This document shows, piece after piece, positions 21,401-28,045 of a DNA stretch of 37,015 nt. Both the position numbers and the translations under genes were made by a program. Within the stretch, counting starts at the first letter, position 1. Each line of letters starts with the position of its first letter. The notes below the pieces were generated by a model that did no database searches, was not told where the DNA came from, and saw only the letters and a program-made list of their open reading frames with translations. Origin of the DNA: Actinomycetaceae bacterium. Its GTDB lineage: Bacteria > Actinomycetota > Actinomycetes > Actinomycetales > Actinomycetaceae. The stretch lies in the NCBI GenBank assembly GCA_030524055.1, contig JAUNHH010000025.1:1-37015 (forward strand), written 5' to 3'.

Positions 21401-24112
21401 CTTGACTAGTGAGCGCGCTAAAGGCTCAATCCACTCGGGGCGAATGCGCGCCACTGTCCGCGCAAAAAGCCGCGATGTTTCCACTAACTCGGCGGTCATG
21501 ACCCACGCTGGGTGGGAACGCGCTAAACCAGAACCTGGCCAAATCGTGAAATGGGTGCCTCGGGCTCCCTGATAATCGCGTTTGACCTCATCCCAATTGC
21601 CGAGATTCGACAGCAGGCCGACAAGGAGAGACCGGTGAATATCATCGGCGTCAACGCTATTTGTTGATGAGGTATACCGGACGGTTGCACGCGCCGCCGC
21701 ATTGAGAATGCCGCCGCTGTGGGCTTCTTCAGCAATATCTCCAGCCGATGGTAAACCAATAGGCTCCACATTGAGATCGAGTGGCCGTGCCATTTGCCGT
21801 AATTGGGTAACGACATCACGCCATTCGCGATAACGCAGATAGTGCAGGAATTCGCCACGACACATTCGCCTAAATTGCGAGCCGGACAGGTCTCGACTTT
21901 GGACACCTAAATAGCGCCACAGATTCAGGTAGGTAATGAAATCAGAATGCGGGTCAGTAAAACGTGCATGGGCAGTATCGGCAGATTGCTGGTGCTCCAA
22001 TGGGCGTTCGCGCACATCTTGAATCGACAGCGCCGCCACAATTACGAGCACTTCAGAAGCGCAGCCATGTTCATCGGCTTCGATCAGCATTCTGCCGAGG
22101 CGCGGGTCAATAGGAAGGCGCGCTAAATCCCGGCCAATAGCCGTTAAACGTGGGCCGGCCGCAGCGGTTTTCCCGTGACGTGAGCGCGCCCCGCCCTCGT
22201 CAATAGTTAAAGCCCCGATTTCGACGAGAAGCTGAATGCCGTCGCGCACTGCCCGCGAATCTGGCGGGTCAAGGAATGGGAAATCAGAAACGGAACCCAG
22301 GCCTAAGGCCGCCATCTGCAAAATGACAGATGCTAAAGATGTGCGGAGGATTTCTGGTTCAGTAAATGCGGGGCGAGTGGCGAAATCATCGGCTGCAAAA
22401 AGGCGAATAGCAATGCCGTCAGCGACACGGCCACAACGCCCAGCTCGCTGATTAGCGCTGGCCTGCGAAATAGGCTCAATAGGGAGGCGCTGTACTTTCG
22501 TGCGATGAGAGTAACGAGAAATGCGCGCTAAACCTGGGTCAATCACATACCGAATCCCCGGCACTGTCAGTGACGTTTCTGCAACATTCGTGGCTAAAAC
22601 AACCCGGCGCAGAGAATGCGGCTCAAAAACTCTTTGCTGTTCAGCGGCAGAAAGACGGGCAAAAAGCGGAACGATCTCTATAGACCCTGGAAGGATGGGC
22701 TGGGCTTTACCGTCTTTAGTGGCTTTCAGGGCGCGCGGACCTAAATGGTCAATAAGAGCCTGTTCGACATCGCGAATATCCCGTTCACCGGGGAGGAAAA
22801 CAAGAATATCTCCATCGCCTTCTGCGCAGAGTTCATCCACTGCATGGCAAATAGCGGTTTCAATATCAATATCCTCGCCCAGGCCATATCCTAAAGACGG
22901 TAAATCGTCATCCGGATCTTCCAGGAGAAGATGATCGGGTTTTAATGCGGAATCCTGGGTGGGGATGAGGTCTGTTTCTGCGGGTGAATCTGGGGATTCT
23001 CCCGATTGCGTTGACCAATTTTTTGGTGTTGTGGGTGATAGCGGCCGATAGCGGATTTCCACTGGATATGTGCGCCCAGAAACCTCAATGACCGGCGCAG
23101 TCTCCCGCAGAACTCCCTTACCAGGGGCACCGTCCCATACACCGAAATGCTGAGCGAAACGCGTCGAATCAATAGTGGCCGAGGTGATAATGACTTTAAG
23201 GTCTGGGCGGGCCGGTAAAAGACGTGCTAAATACCCAAGGATAAAGTCAATATTCAGGCTACGTTCGTGGGCTTCGTCAATAATGAGAGTGTCATAACGG
23301 CGTAATAATGGGTCAGATTGTATTTCTGCCAGCAAAATGCCGTCAGTCATTAATTTAATAAGGGTATTGGGCCCGACTTCATCAGTAAAACGCACCTGAT
23401 AGCCCACAACTTGATCGGGTGACTTCCCGACTTTTTGACCCAATTCGTGGGCAATTCGGTCGGCCACAGCGCGCGCCGCAATTCGGCGCGGCTGAGTGTG
23501 CCCAATCATTCCGGATACGCCGCGCCCCAATTGCAGGCAGATTTTTGGCAGCTGAGTGGTTTTACCCGAGCCGGTTTCGCCAGCAACAATTACTACTTGG
23601 TGGTCACGAATTGCGTCGGCGATTTCGTCCCGCCGGGCAGAAACCGGTAAATCTGGGAAAGAAATGACCGGGATTGCGGCTGCGCGTCCAGCTAATTCTT
23701 CCGGGGTGAAAGGCTGCCAAGGGGTGGCGTATTCGTGGGTGGGTGTGCGCCGACGAGGGCGGGGCTGCTCTGCTTGGTGGTGGGAACGGGCCACGGTGCG
23801 CTTGCGTGACGGGTGAGTGGATTGGCTGTGCGAAGGGCTGCCAGAACGACGGGAAGAACGACGAGGGGATTCTGGATCTGAGCCTGCAGCATTAGGGGAG
23901 GGGCTGCGTTGATTGCGTGATTTGTGCGAGTGCTGGGCGCCAGAGTGCGAACCCGCGCCACTGCGCGGACGCCGACGAGATCCCTGCCGTGGTTGGCGCG
24001 GATCAGAGGGCTGGGGGGTAGATGATTCTGGCACCGCATTAGTGTATCGGTGCCCACCCACATTTCCTGTTGAGACGATTTCCGCCAGCGTCTTGTCCAC
24101 CTCACGGCCCAA
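18422..24112 (-). CDS. hrpA: ATP-dependent RNA helicase HrpA, with extended linkers
   Basis: A DEAH-box helicase of up to 1896 residues. Walker A is GETGSGKTTQ (from residue 178), the DEAH box is at 279-282 and SAT at 311-313. These are followed by the second RecA domain, a winged-helix/HA2/OB region and the HrpA-specific DUF3418 C-terminal part. E. coli HrpA has about 1300 residues. The excess is an Arg/Ser-rich N-terminal tail (1-130) and low-complexity linkers at about 1040-1085, 1285-1440 and 1515-1580. Five 13-bp motif copies lie in this gene; four fall in the tail or linkers and one in a loop near 640 (TIDEGGARSRHG). The start is uncertain: TTG 24112, GTG 24100, or GTG 24061, which has AGGA closely upstream. 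Confidence 0.93.
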   Translation of the reverse strand: MGREVDKTLAEIVSTGNVGGHRYTNAVPESSTPQPSDPRQPRQGSRRRPRSGAGSHSGAQHSHKSRNQRSPSPNAAGSDPESPRRSSRRSGSPSHSQSTHPSRKRTVARSHHQAEQPRPRRRTPTHEYATPWQPFTPEELAGRAAAIPVISFPDLPVSARRDEIADAIRDHQVVIVAGETGSGKTTQLPKICLQLGRGVSGMIGHTQPRRIAARAVADRIAHELGQKVGKSPDQVVGYQVRFTDEVGPNTLIKLMTDGILLAEIQSDPLLRRYDTLIIDEAHERSLNIDFILGYLARLLPARPDLKVIITSATIDSTRFAQHFGVWDGAPGKGVLRETAPVIEVSGRTYPVEIRYRPLSPTTPKNWSTQSGESPDSPAETDLIPTQDSALKPDHLLLEDPDDDLPSLGYGLGEDIDIETAICHAVDELCAEGDGDILVFLPGERDIRDVEQALIDHLGPRALKATKDGKAQPILPGSIEIVPLFARLSAAEQQRVFEPHSLRRVVLATNVAETSLTVPGIRYVIDPGLARISRYSHRTKVQRLPIEPISQASANQRAGRCGRVADGIAIRLFAADDFATRPAFTEPEILRTSLASVILQMAALGLGSVSDFPFLDPPDSRAVRDGIQLLVEIGALTIDEGGARSRHGKTAAAGPRLTAIGRDLARLPIDPRLGRMLIEADEHGCASEVLVIVAALSIQDVRERPLEHQQSADTAHARFTDPHSDFITYLNLWRYLGVQSRDLSGSQFRRMCRGEFLHYLRYREWRDVVTQLRQMARPLDLNVEPIGLPSAGDIAEEAHSGGILNAAARATVRYTSSTNSVDADDIHRSLLVGLLSNLGNWDEVKRDYQGARGTHFTIWPGSGLARSHPAWVMTAELVETSRLFARTVARIRPEWIEPLARSLVKKVHSEPYWSASKGAAMIKEKVLLYGMTLVAERPVLLGSLGDSPLGSAVSTPTRAFRRVRAGTVAGRAQGLGLGDTSADASSTASGDAALAQDRAELFAALSLADPTFDVNIRSDYLADALAASKGAAPSLASDSTDQSAIDLPATDAAPEHLADQSHSPAPPSSMDQEPGSDQPSARDLAREMFIVHALVRGEWRERHAFQQRNEELLDQAKEVERRSRTHALVADEHALCAFFDERIPDRITSAAHFNRWWKDHRRKNPDFLTWTLDLLLPRGVGNNSEGFPDHWVSGDMELPLSYQFSPGSARDGVTMTIPIEVLARVREEGTDWLVPGMLEELITESIRALPKAKRRLLAPAPEVGSRAAQWIRDTIFTTPASGGGGGSEAEGSAPSINEGGATHPKVATDNAYGPADASTTNADSQHGPTSDAAAKDGPAEDPMSLDAALGRLAAWGQRTGQARQASHKRASKKQGGHTQRSQKNGEQLSAAKDPAPATASSETAPTEQSLTAAISPASDSVSTLEGSRPRPRPSFVSAFSSAITVLRGVDLDEADLAYMRDHLPDHLRMTFVVIDRSGKELGSGPDLAYLQKTLASQSDAAIRTAVRSAVSDALDKKRRSTGGKQVAATHLGHTPADPPPTPAMAAASDTPTTPATSDDAATGGPATPDLNGAPGLAHPPSVKPADADFSAVSQGLHLDNLTDFPTDALPLSVDSPSGALTLRGFPSLVPQGDTATPRAGVRVMASVAEASRRHREGLAMLLTLRLSLATKRVTTRWTGRQALMLTATAYPNTEALIADAQYASALSLVDELTGEAGPESIRSRDAFENMARRARDLHEDRVYEILGYVVRAMEAKAETDGALRAAPPSLDEVTEDILRTVDALVSNGFLRETPLRWLPHIARYIKAGAVRIERATGGSAALDRDIDNMDRLHQVEAELADAQAAADRRPWDAGRAATLLEARWLVEELRVSLFAQQLGTSQKISVKRVLALVERGR
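19820..19832 (+). repeat. 13-bp dispersed motif, last base G
   Basis: Inside the hrpA linker, encoding the segment RPRPRPSF on the minus strand. Confidence 0.85.
20214..20226 (-). repeat. 13-bp dispersed motif
   Basis: Perfect copy inside the hrpA linker, encoding NEGGAT. Confidence 0.9.
20911..20923 (+). repeat. 13-bp dispersed motif
   Basis: Perfect copy with the ATTG extension inside the hrpA linker, encoding PAPPSSMD on the minus strand. Confidence 0.9.
22188..22200 (-). repeat. 13-bp dispersed motif
   Basis: Perfect copy, extended ATTGACGAGGGCGGGGC, in a loop insertion of hrpA (IDEGGARS). Confidence 0.9.
23753..23765 (+). repeat. 13-bp dispersed motif
   Basis: Perfect copy in the basic N-terminal tail of hrpA, encoding QPRPRR on the minus strand. 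Confidence 0.9.
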
Positions 24113-24130
24113 CTTGTACCGCTGTCACAG

Positions 24131-24168
24131 CGGGACTTGTTATGCGGTTACCGCAATAACAACTCCCG
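24131..24168. promoter_or_regulatory. Long inverted repeat upstream of hrpA
   Basis: GGGACTTGTTATGCGGT faces ACCGCAATAACAACTCCC around a palindromic core GCGGTTACCGC. The arms differ by one substitution and a one-base gap. It lies 19 bp before the most upstream hrpA start. It could be an operator or an mRNA hairpin; no T-run follows on either strand. Confidence 0.55.
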
Positions 24169-24178
24169 TCGCAGCCGG

Positions 24179-24197
24179 GCCCCGCTTTTAGCGGGGC
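24179..24197. terminator. Short GC-rich hairpin between hrpA and the lipoprotein gene
   Basis: Perfect 8-bp arms GCCCCGCT and AGCGGGGC around TTT. It lies 16 bp past the stop of the leftward lipoprotein gene. The lack of a T-run makes its role as a terminator uncertain. Confidence 0.45.
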
Positions 24198-24212
24198 TTC
24201 CGTGCGTGCCGT

Positions 24213-25292
24213 CTAGTATCCGGCCAACGGCCCGCCGACCGTAATAATCTTCGGTGATCCTTCGGCAGGGGAACGGACAATAAACCACAGGTCATACTCA
24301 TCACCTTGGGCCGACTGGGCAGAAGGTGGAGGCGAAGACCCACTTGGAACGCCGCACACGAAATCCCCTGGCCGAATAGTCTGTTCTCGGGATGAACTTG
24401 ACTCGGAAAGAAACTTCTCCCACCCGGCAAGGATTTTCTCTTGGCCACCGAGATTTGCTGGGTAAATCATTGGGTTTGATGGCGCTAAAGCGCACTCATC
24501 AGCCTCTTTCCCTTTTAAAGCAGGGTCTGCAGCCATAAGGCTATGGATTTCCGTACGGCGAGGGGTAATAACATCCCCATTAGGGGAATGGTAAATAATA
24601 GTGGTCGCTTCCCAGGTATTCCCAGTCCACTTGAGATCGGCACTTGCGAAATAGCGGCCAGGAGTTTCTTTTCCTGGATTATCGCCGAAGGCGTTAATGT
24701 GAGGGACAGTAAAAGATAAAGTGCTTCCCTTAGCGGTGATCTCATTGCCAAAAGTAAAGTTCCAGATATTTCCAGAGAAGATTCGTGAGCTGCCTTTTTC
24801 TTGGCTTGCTTCCCAGGGTTCTAAAGCGCCGATCAGCTCCATATTCGCGTTATACGCGCCAATAGATTCATGTGTAGCGGCATCAGTGGCGCAGGAAAAC
24901 ACAAGTAAAGTCGCTGGCTTCTCATCCAATGTCGCCGCAAGGAGCTGTTTAATAGTGACCTTGTGACGAGGAGTTTTTCCTTCAGTTACCCCTTGTGAGA
25001 ATGTTGCAGGCTGGTCGCGTTGTAAAGAAAAATCCGCACAGGCGCGCGGAATAGTGACAGTGGCATTCTTTAGAGAATCAAGAGATGGCGGTATCCCGGT
25101 TGAGGCATTTTCTGAAGTCGATTGCCCACTAGTTCCAACAGATTGTGCATTGACCCCAGATTGGCTCCCGCCCGACGCTAAAGGACTGGGGATAGTGCCA
25201 GAAGAAGAGCATGCCCCGCAGACCATAATGACCGCACAAAAATAGACCAAAGGCACACCTAGAATGCGGAGAAGGTGCGGGTGAGGGTGCAT
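24213..25292 (-). CDS. Predicted lipoprotein of unknown function
   Basis: I do not recognise the family of this 359-residue protein. The N-terminus has a hydrophobic segment (about residues 8-24) ending in CGAC-SSS, a plausible but non-standard lipobox with Cys28. A Ser/Gly/Thr-rich linker follows (residues 29-70). The rest looks like a globular secreted domain with two Cys (CADFSLQRDQ, FSCATDAATHE) and a second Cys pair near the end (ECALAPSN, FVCGVPSG). The start ATG 25292 has GGAGGA upstream. It probably sits on the outer face of the membrane. It is a single gene, divergent from the DUF2004 islet. Confidence 0.7.
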   Translation of the reverse strand: MHPHPHLLRILGVPLVYFCAVIMVCGACSSSGTIPSPLASGGSQSGVNAQSVGTSGQSTSENASTGIPPSLDSLKNATVTIPRACADFSLQRDQPATFSQGVTEGKTPRHKVTIKQLLAATLDEKPATLLVFSCATDAATHESIGAYNANMELIGALEPWEASQEKGSSRIFSGNIWNFTFGNEITAKGSTLSFTVPHINAFGDNPGKETPGRYFASADLKWTGNTWEATTIIYHSPNGDVITPRRTEIHSLMAADPALKGKEADECALAPSNPMIYPANLGGQEKILAGWEKFLSESSSSREQTIRPGDFVCGVPSGSSPPPSAQSAQGDEYDLWFIVRSPAEGSPKIITVGGPLAGY

Positions 25293-25398
25293 TTAATCCT
25301 CCGAATAGGTCCACAATGATTCGCGTGAGATTCTTGGCGCCACCATCCAGTGTGGCACGGTTTGACTTGAGTGTCAGAGGAAGGCCTTCACTACCCGT

Positions 25399-25466
25399 GT
25401 CGCAAAGCTGCGATATCAGCGCATTCACCCTCGTGAATAAAACGAGGCCGGGGTATTCTCTTAGTT
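25399..25466 (+). promoter_or_regulatory. Conserved leader of DUF2004 paralogue 1
   Basis: About four of five positions match the leader at 27289-27355, right up to the start codon. It contains TGCGATATCAGCGC and a hairpin CCTCGT-GAATAAA-ACGAGG, the latter made from two inverted partial copies of the 13-bp motif (right one ACGAGGCCGGGGT, 25442-25454). No clear -35/-10 pair is visible. Confidence 0.6.
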
Positions 25467-25946
25467 ATGACTCGCATTTCTCACCCCTATTTCGGCCCTC
25501 TTGATACTGACCTGATTGACGATATTGATGTTATTTGGGGCAGTCAGAAAGAGGTGAATGGCGTTGAAATTGACCTGGAACTGTGGAGTGAACCAGGTTA
25601 TGAACTCAGCGAAGCTGCCCTAAATGAAGTTGCTGACGCTTTTGAGCATCTTGAGGCCATTGATACTGATAGCCGCAAGGAGCTGATCACTTACCTTGAG
25701 GGTGACCCCACATATATCGAGCATCATCGCTCTGAACTTCCTCACCTTCATCTACCAGAAGAGTCAGAGAAATTTGTTTCCCTATTGTCTTTATCGGCGG
25801 TGTCAATAACTCTCTCGTCTGAAGATAGCGACGAAGAAACGGGATTGTGTTTGGACTACGCTATTGCCCCTGATGAGAGTGATTACCTTCTCTGTGTGAC
25901 CAGGAAAATTAATGGCGAGATTCTTGAGATTGCCATGGAAAGTTGA
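25467..25946 (+). CDS. DUF2004-type protein, paralogue 1
   Basis: This 159-residue protein begins MTRISHPYFGPLDTD and continues with a short strand pattern, KEVNGVEIDLELWSEPGYELSEAALNEVADAFEHL. This is the pattern of the DUF2004 family (HPxFG...NGxxI...LT...L), whose function is unknown. The C-terminal third is a strand-rich acidic segment (SEDSDEETGLCLDYAIAPDESDYLLCV). The gene product is clearly paralogous to that of 27356-27907. It ends 38 bp before the MntA gene, and the two may be co-transcribed. Proteins of this size and setting are often immunity-like, but that is speculation. Confidence 0.7.
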   Translation: MTRISHPYFGPLDTDLIDDIDVIWGSQKEVNGVEIDLELWSEPGYELSEAALNEVADAFEHLEAIDTDSRKELITYLEGDPTYIEHHRSELPHLHLPEESEKFVSLLSLSAVSITLSSEDSDEETGLCLDYAIAPDESDYLLCVTRKINGEILEIAMES

Positions 25947-25984
25947 CGCTCCCCACCAGCGTGCCTGGATGTTAACATCGCGTT

Positions 25985-26446
25985 ATGGCTCCGCGAAGTC
26001 CGGCAGAATGGTTGAAGTTCCGTAGAGGTGCTGCGGGACTCGATCATCATGAACTTGCGCGGAAATCTGGTGTGAGCCACGCAATTATTGCCGCTATCGA
26101 AGCAGGTGATTGTCAGCCGTCTGCTGCAGTGTGGGCGGGCCTTCGTGAGGCTCTTGCGCTTCGGCCATCGGTATTGCTGCATCATGCTGAAGCGGAAGTG
26201 CAGGAAATTGTTGCCAGTTACGGTTGTGATCGCCTTCGTGTTTTTGGTTCTGTTGCACGGGGAACTGACGATCTTCACTCGGATATCGATCTTGTCCTGC
26301 GTTTTCCGGAGTCCGCTGACATTGTCACCCTCCTTGAAATGGAAGAGCGACTTTCAGACCTGCTGACGGTGTCAATAGATATCGTCGCTGAACCTATTCC
26401 CTTTGAAACAGTGCAGGCGCCTTTGCGGAAAGTGGTGGTCGAATAG
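25985..26446 (+). CDS. MntA-type nucleotidyltransferase antitoxin fused to an XRE helix-turn-helix
   Basis: The protein has 153 residues. Residues 8-58 form a Cro/C1-type helix-turn-helix (FRRGAAGLDHHELARKSGVS...). Residues 70-153 form a minimal nucleotidyltransferase with GSX10DXD: Gly88-Ser89 and Asp100/Asp102 in GSVARGTDDLHSDIDLV, with a later Asp (VSIDIV, about 132). MntA antitoxins neutralise HepT by adding AMP to a Tyr in its RX4HXY motif. The fused helix-turn-helix suggests that it also autoregulates. The stop is 1 base before the HepT start, as expected for a co-translated toxin-antitoxin pair. Confidence 0.9.
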   Translation: MAPRSPAEWLKFRRGAAGLDHHELARKSGVSHAIIAAIEAGDCQPSAAVWAGLREALALRPSVLLHHAEAEVQEIVASYGCDRLRVFGSVARGTDDLHSDIDLVLRFPESADIVTLLEMEERLSDLLTVSIDIVAEPIPFETVQAPLRKVVVE

Positions 26447-26447
26447 G

Positions 26448-26792
26448 ATGGCTGAAACAGGAGACCAGCGCACGAAAGAACTTCTTATCGATCTAAAACG
26501 GTTCGGCGAGGAAGCGGCTTTCATTGTGACTCATGGGGAAAATGCTTACCTAGCTAGTACCAATGAAGGTGCCTTGCTCCGTAATGCGGGTGAACGAGTC
26601 CTGATTAAGGTTGCAACCGTGGTGGAGAAATTGCCTGACTCATTTAAAGCCGCATTTCCAGAAATGGACTGGATTGCCATTAGGCGCATGCGTAATTTAG
26701 TGGCGCATCATTACGATAAGGTAAATGATGAATTAATGTGGCGCGCCCTAGCTCAGCGAATTCCTCAGTTAATGGCTGACCTCAGTCTGTAA
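26448..26792 (+). CDS. HepT-type HEPN ribonuclease toxin (DUF86)
   Basis: This 114-residue all-helical protein has the HEPN catalytic motif RX4HXY as R82-NLVA-H87-H-Y89 (RMRNLVAHHYD). The Tyr in this motif is the one modified by MntA. It probably cleaves RNA when released from its antitoxin. I chose ATG 26448 because it directly follows the mntA stop, with AATAGG before it; the frame is open further upstream inside mntA but that part has no homology to the family. It should work with the MntA gene as a type VII toxin-antitoxin system. Confidence 0.9.
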   Translation: MAETGDQRTKELLIDLKRFGEEAAFIVTHGENAYLASTNEGALLRNAGERVLIKVATVVEKLPDSFKAAFPEMDWIAIRRMRNLVAHHYDKVNDELMWRALAQRIPQLMADLSL

Positions 26793-27288
26793 ACGAAAAT
26801 ATGGCCACTTATCAAGATGGTCCTGCGGACCCTAAGTCCTTATTGCATGGAGAGAAAGAGTGTCGTTGCTGGACGGCCTGCCATAATTCTGTTTTCTGGG
26901 GTCCATTGGTAGCTCCCTTTTGGTAGGCAGGGGTGATTTGAAATGCCGTGAGGGCGACAATGGTGGAAGAAAAGCTGCTACTGTCGCCCTCGATAGGGCT
27001 TGTCTCGGGTCTTATCCCTCGGACTTACATGCTCAATTGTCTGGGGGTCAACTCTGACATTCTGCTTTCGCCCTGCATATATAAGATCCCCCAAGTGCGC
27101 ATCGTGGAGAGGCGTGGGGGACATAGTGACATCAGTGTATCTCAATAAGGGGCGACAAATCAGCCTCAGGGAGAAGTAAATCGCTGCTTGTGCGTGCCTG
27201 GTAGTTTGCGCCTCAGTGTTATTTTGCAGCTAGCAAGCATTCAATAGGCGCATTTATTGCCTTCTCTCCGCATCAGACAAGTCGCCTT
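26793..27288. other. Intergenic region between hepT and DUF2004 paralogue 2
   Basis: I see no convincing gene. There is one inverted repeat, GAGGGCGACA (26950-26959) with its complement at 26982-26991 and a 22-base loop. A 66-residue frame at 26948-27148 has no family features. Confidence 0.5.
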
Positions 27289-27355
27289 GTCGCAGGGTTG
27301 CGATATTGGCGCATTTGCCCTCGTAAATAGAACAAGGGCGGGGTAGCCTCTCTCT
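27289..27355 (+). promoter_or_regulatory. Conserved leader of DUF2004 paralogue 2
   Basis: Matches the 25399 leader, including TGCGATATTGGCGC and the sequence GCCCTCGTAAATAGAACAAGGGC. The last contains an inverted pair of motif halves; the right copy is ACAAGGGCGGGGT (27332-27344, two mismatches). Confidence 0.6.
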
Positions 27356-27907
27356 ATGACTCTCATTGTTCACCCCTATTTTGGCTTCCTCGACACAGAC
27401 TCGCTAACTGATACAGAGCAGATTTGGCTGAGTTCGAAAAAAGTCAATGGTAATGAAATTCAGGTGCATCTGTGGGCGGAACCGGGAATTGAACTCACAG
27501 AGGAAAAGTTGGATACCGCCGCCGAGGTTTTTGAGGATGTCGCCTCTTATGATCGTGCTGCGCGTGAATATTTGTCTGCCTATCTCGACGATCATCCTGA
27601 TGAATGGAAGAATGCGCAGGCAGAGTTGGAGGCCATTGGCGTTTCATTGGAGGAAGAGTTTCTCTCTCAAATGGAGTTGGATTCAGCCTCTATTTGGTAC
27701 GAAGCCCCATATGGTGATGATGAAGAGGGTGAGGAGCAAGGCTCGGAAGAACAGAATGATGATGACGAGGAAGGTGATACCTTGTTGATGTACTACACAA
27801 TTGCGTCACAAGCACCCGACTATGTAATTGGTGTTGCCGCTGCCGTTGTCCCAAATGAACCTATACGGTTCTGCGCGGTCGATCTGGGCATTAGTGAGGA
27901 TGACTGA
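27356..27907 (+). CDS. DUF2004-type protein, paralogue 2
   Basis: The protein has 183 residues and begins MTLIVHPYFGFLDTD. KKVNGNEIQVHLWAEPGIELTEEKLDTAAEVFEDV is aligned with paralogue 1, and the shared length reaches the C-terminus (YTIASQAPDYVIGVA against YAIAPDESDYLLCV). It differs mainly by a run of about 20 acidic residues near position 120-140 (DDEEGEEQ...DDDEEGD). Its ATG and leader also match those of paralogue 1. Function is unknown. It is followed at once by a decayed third copy. Confidence 0.72.
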   Translation: MTLIVHPYFGFLDTDSLTDTEQIWLSSKKVNGNEIQVHLWAEPGIELTEEKLDTAAEVFEDVASYDRAAREYLSAYLDDHPDEWKNAQAELEAIGVSLEEEFLSQMELDSASIWYEAPYGDDEEGEEQGSEEQNDDDEEGDTLLMYYTIASQAPDYVIGVAAAVVPNEPIRFCAVDLGISEDD

Positions 27908-27936
27908 GAATGTCCTATCCTGCCCACTTTCCATTT

Positions 27937-28045
27937 ACGAGGGTGGGATATTCTCCTTTTGTCACCGCTATTTGTCATCACTATTTCGGCATATCCGGCA
28001 CCGCATTAATCGGTGACAATGGTGTCGAAATGGACTGGGAAGTCT
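27937..28045 (+). pseudogene. Decayed third DUF2004 copy
   Basis: ACGAGGGTGGGATATTCTC (27937-27955) resembles the end of the conserved leader. It is followed by codons reading VTAICHHYFGISGTALIGD and NGVEMDWEV. These align with MTRISHPYFGPLDTDLIDD and NGVEIDLEL of paralogue 1, with about 12 residues lost between the two blocks. The expected ATG is GTC, and similarity ends near 28045. It overlaps the 3' end of the SUKH-like gene on the other strand. Confidence 0.7.

Noticed and set aside
26948-27148. 66-residue frame between hepT and DUF2004 paralogue 2
   Set aside because: No ribosome site, no recognisable motif, and overlap with an inverted repeat.
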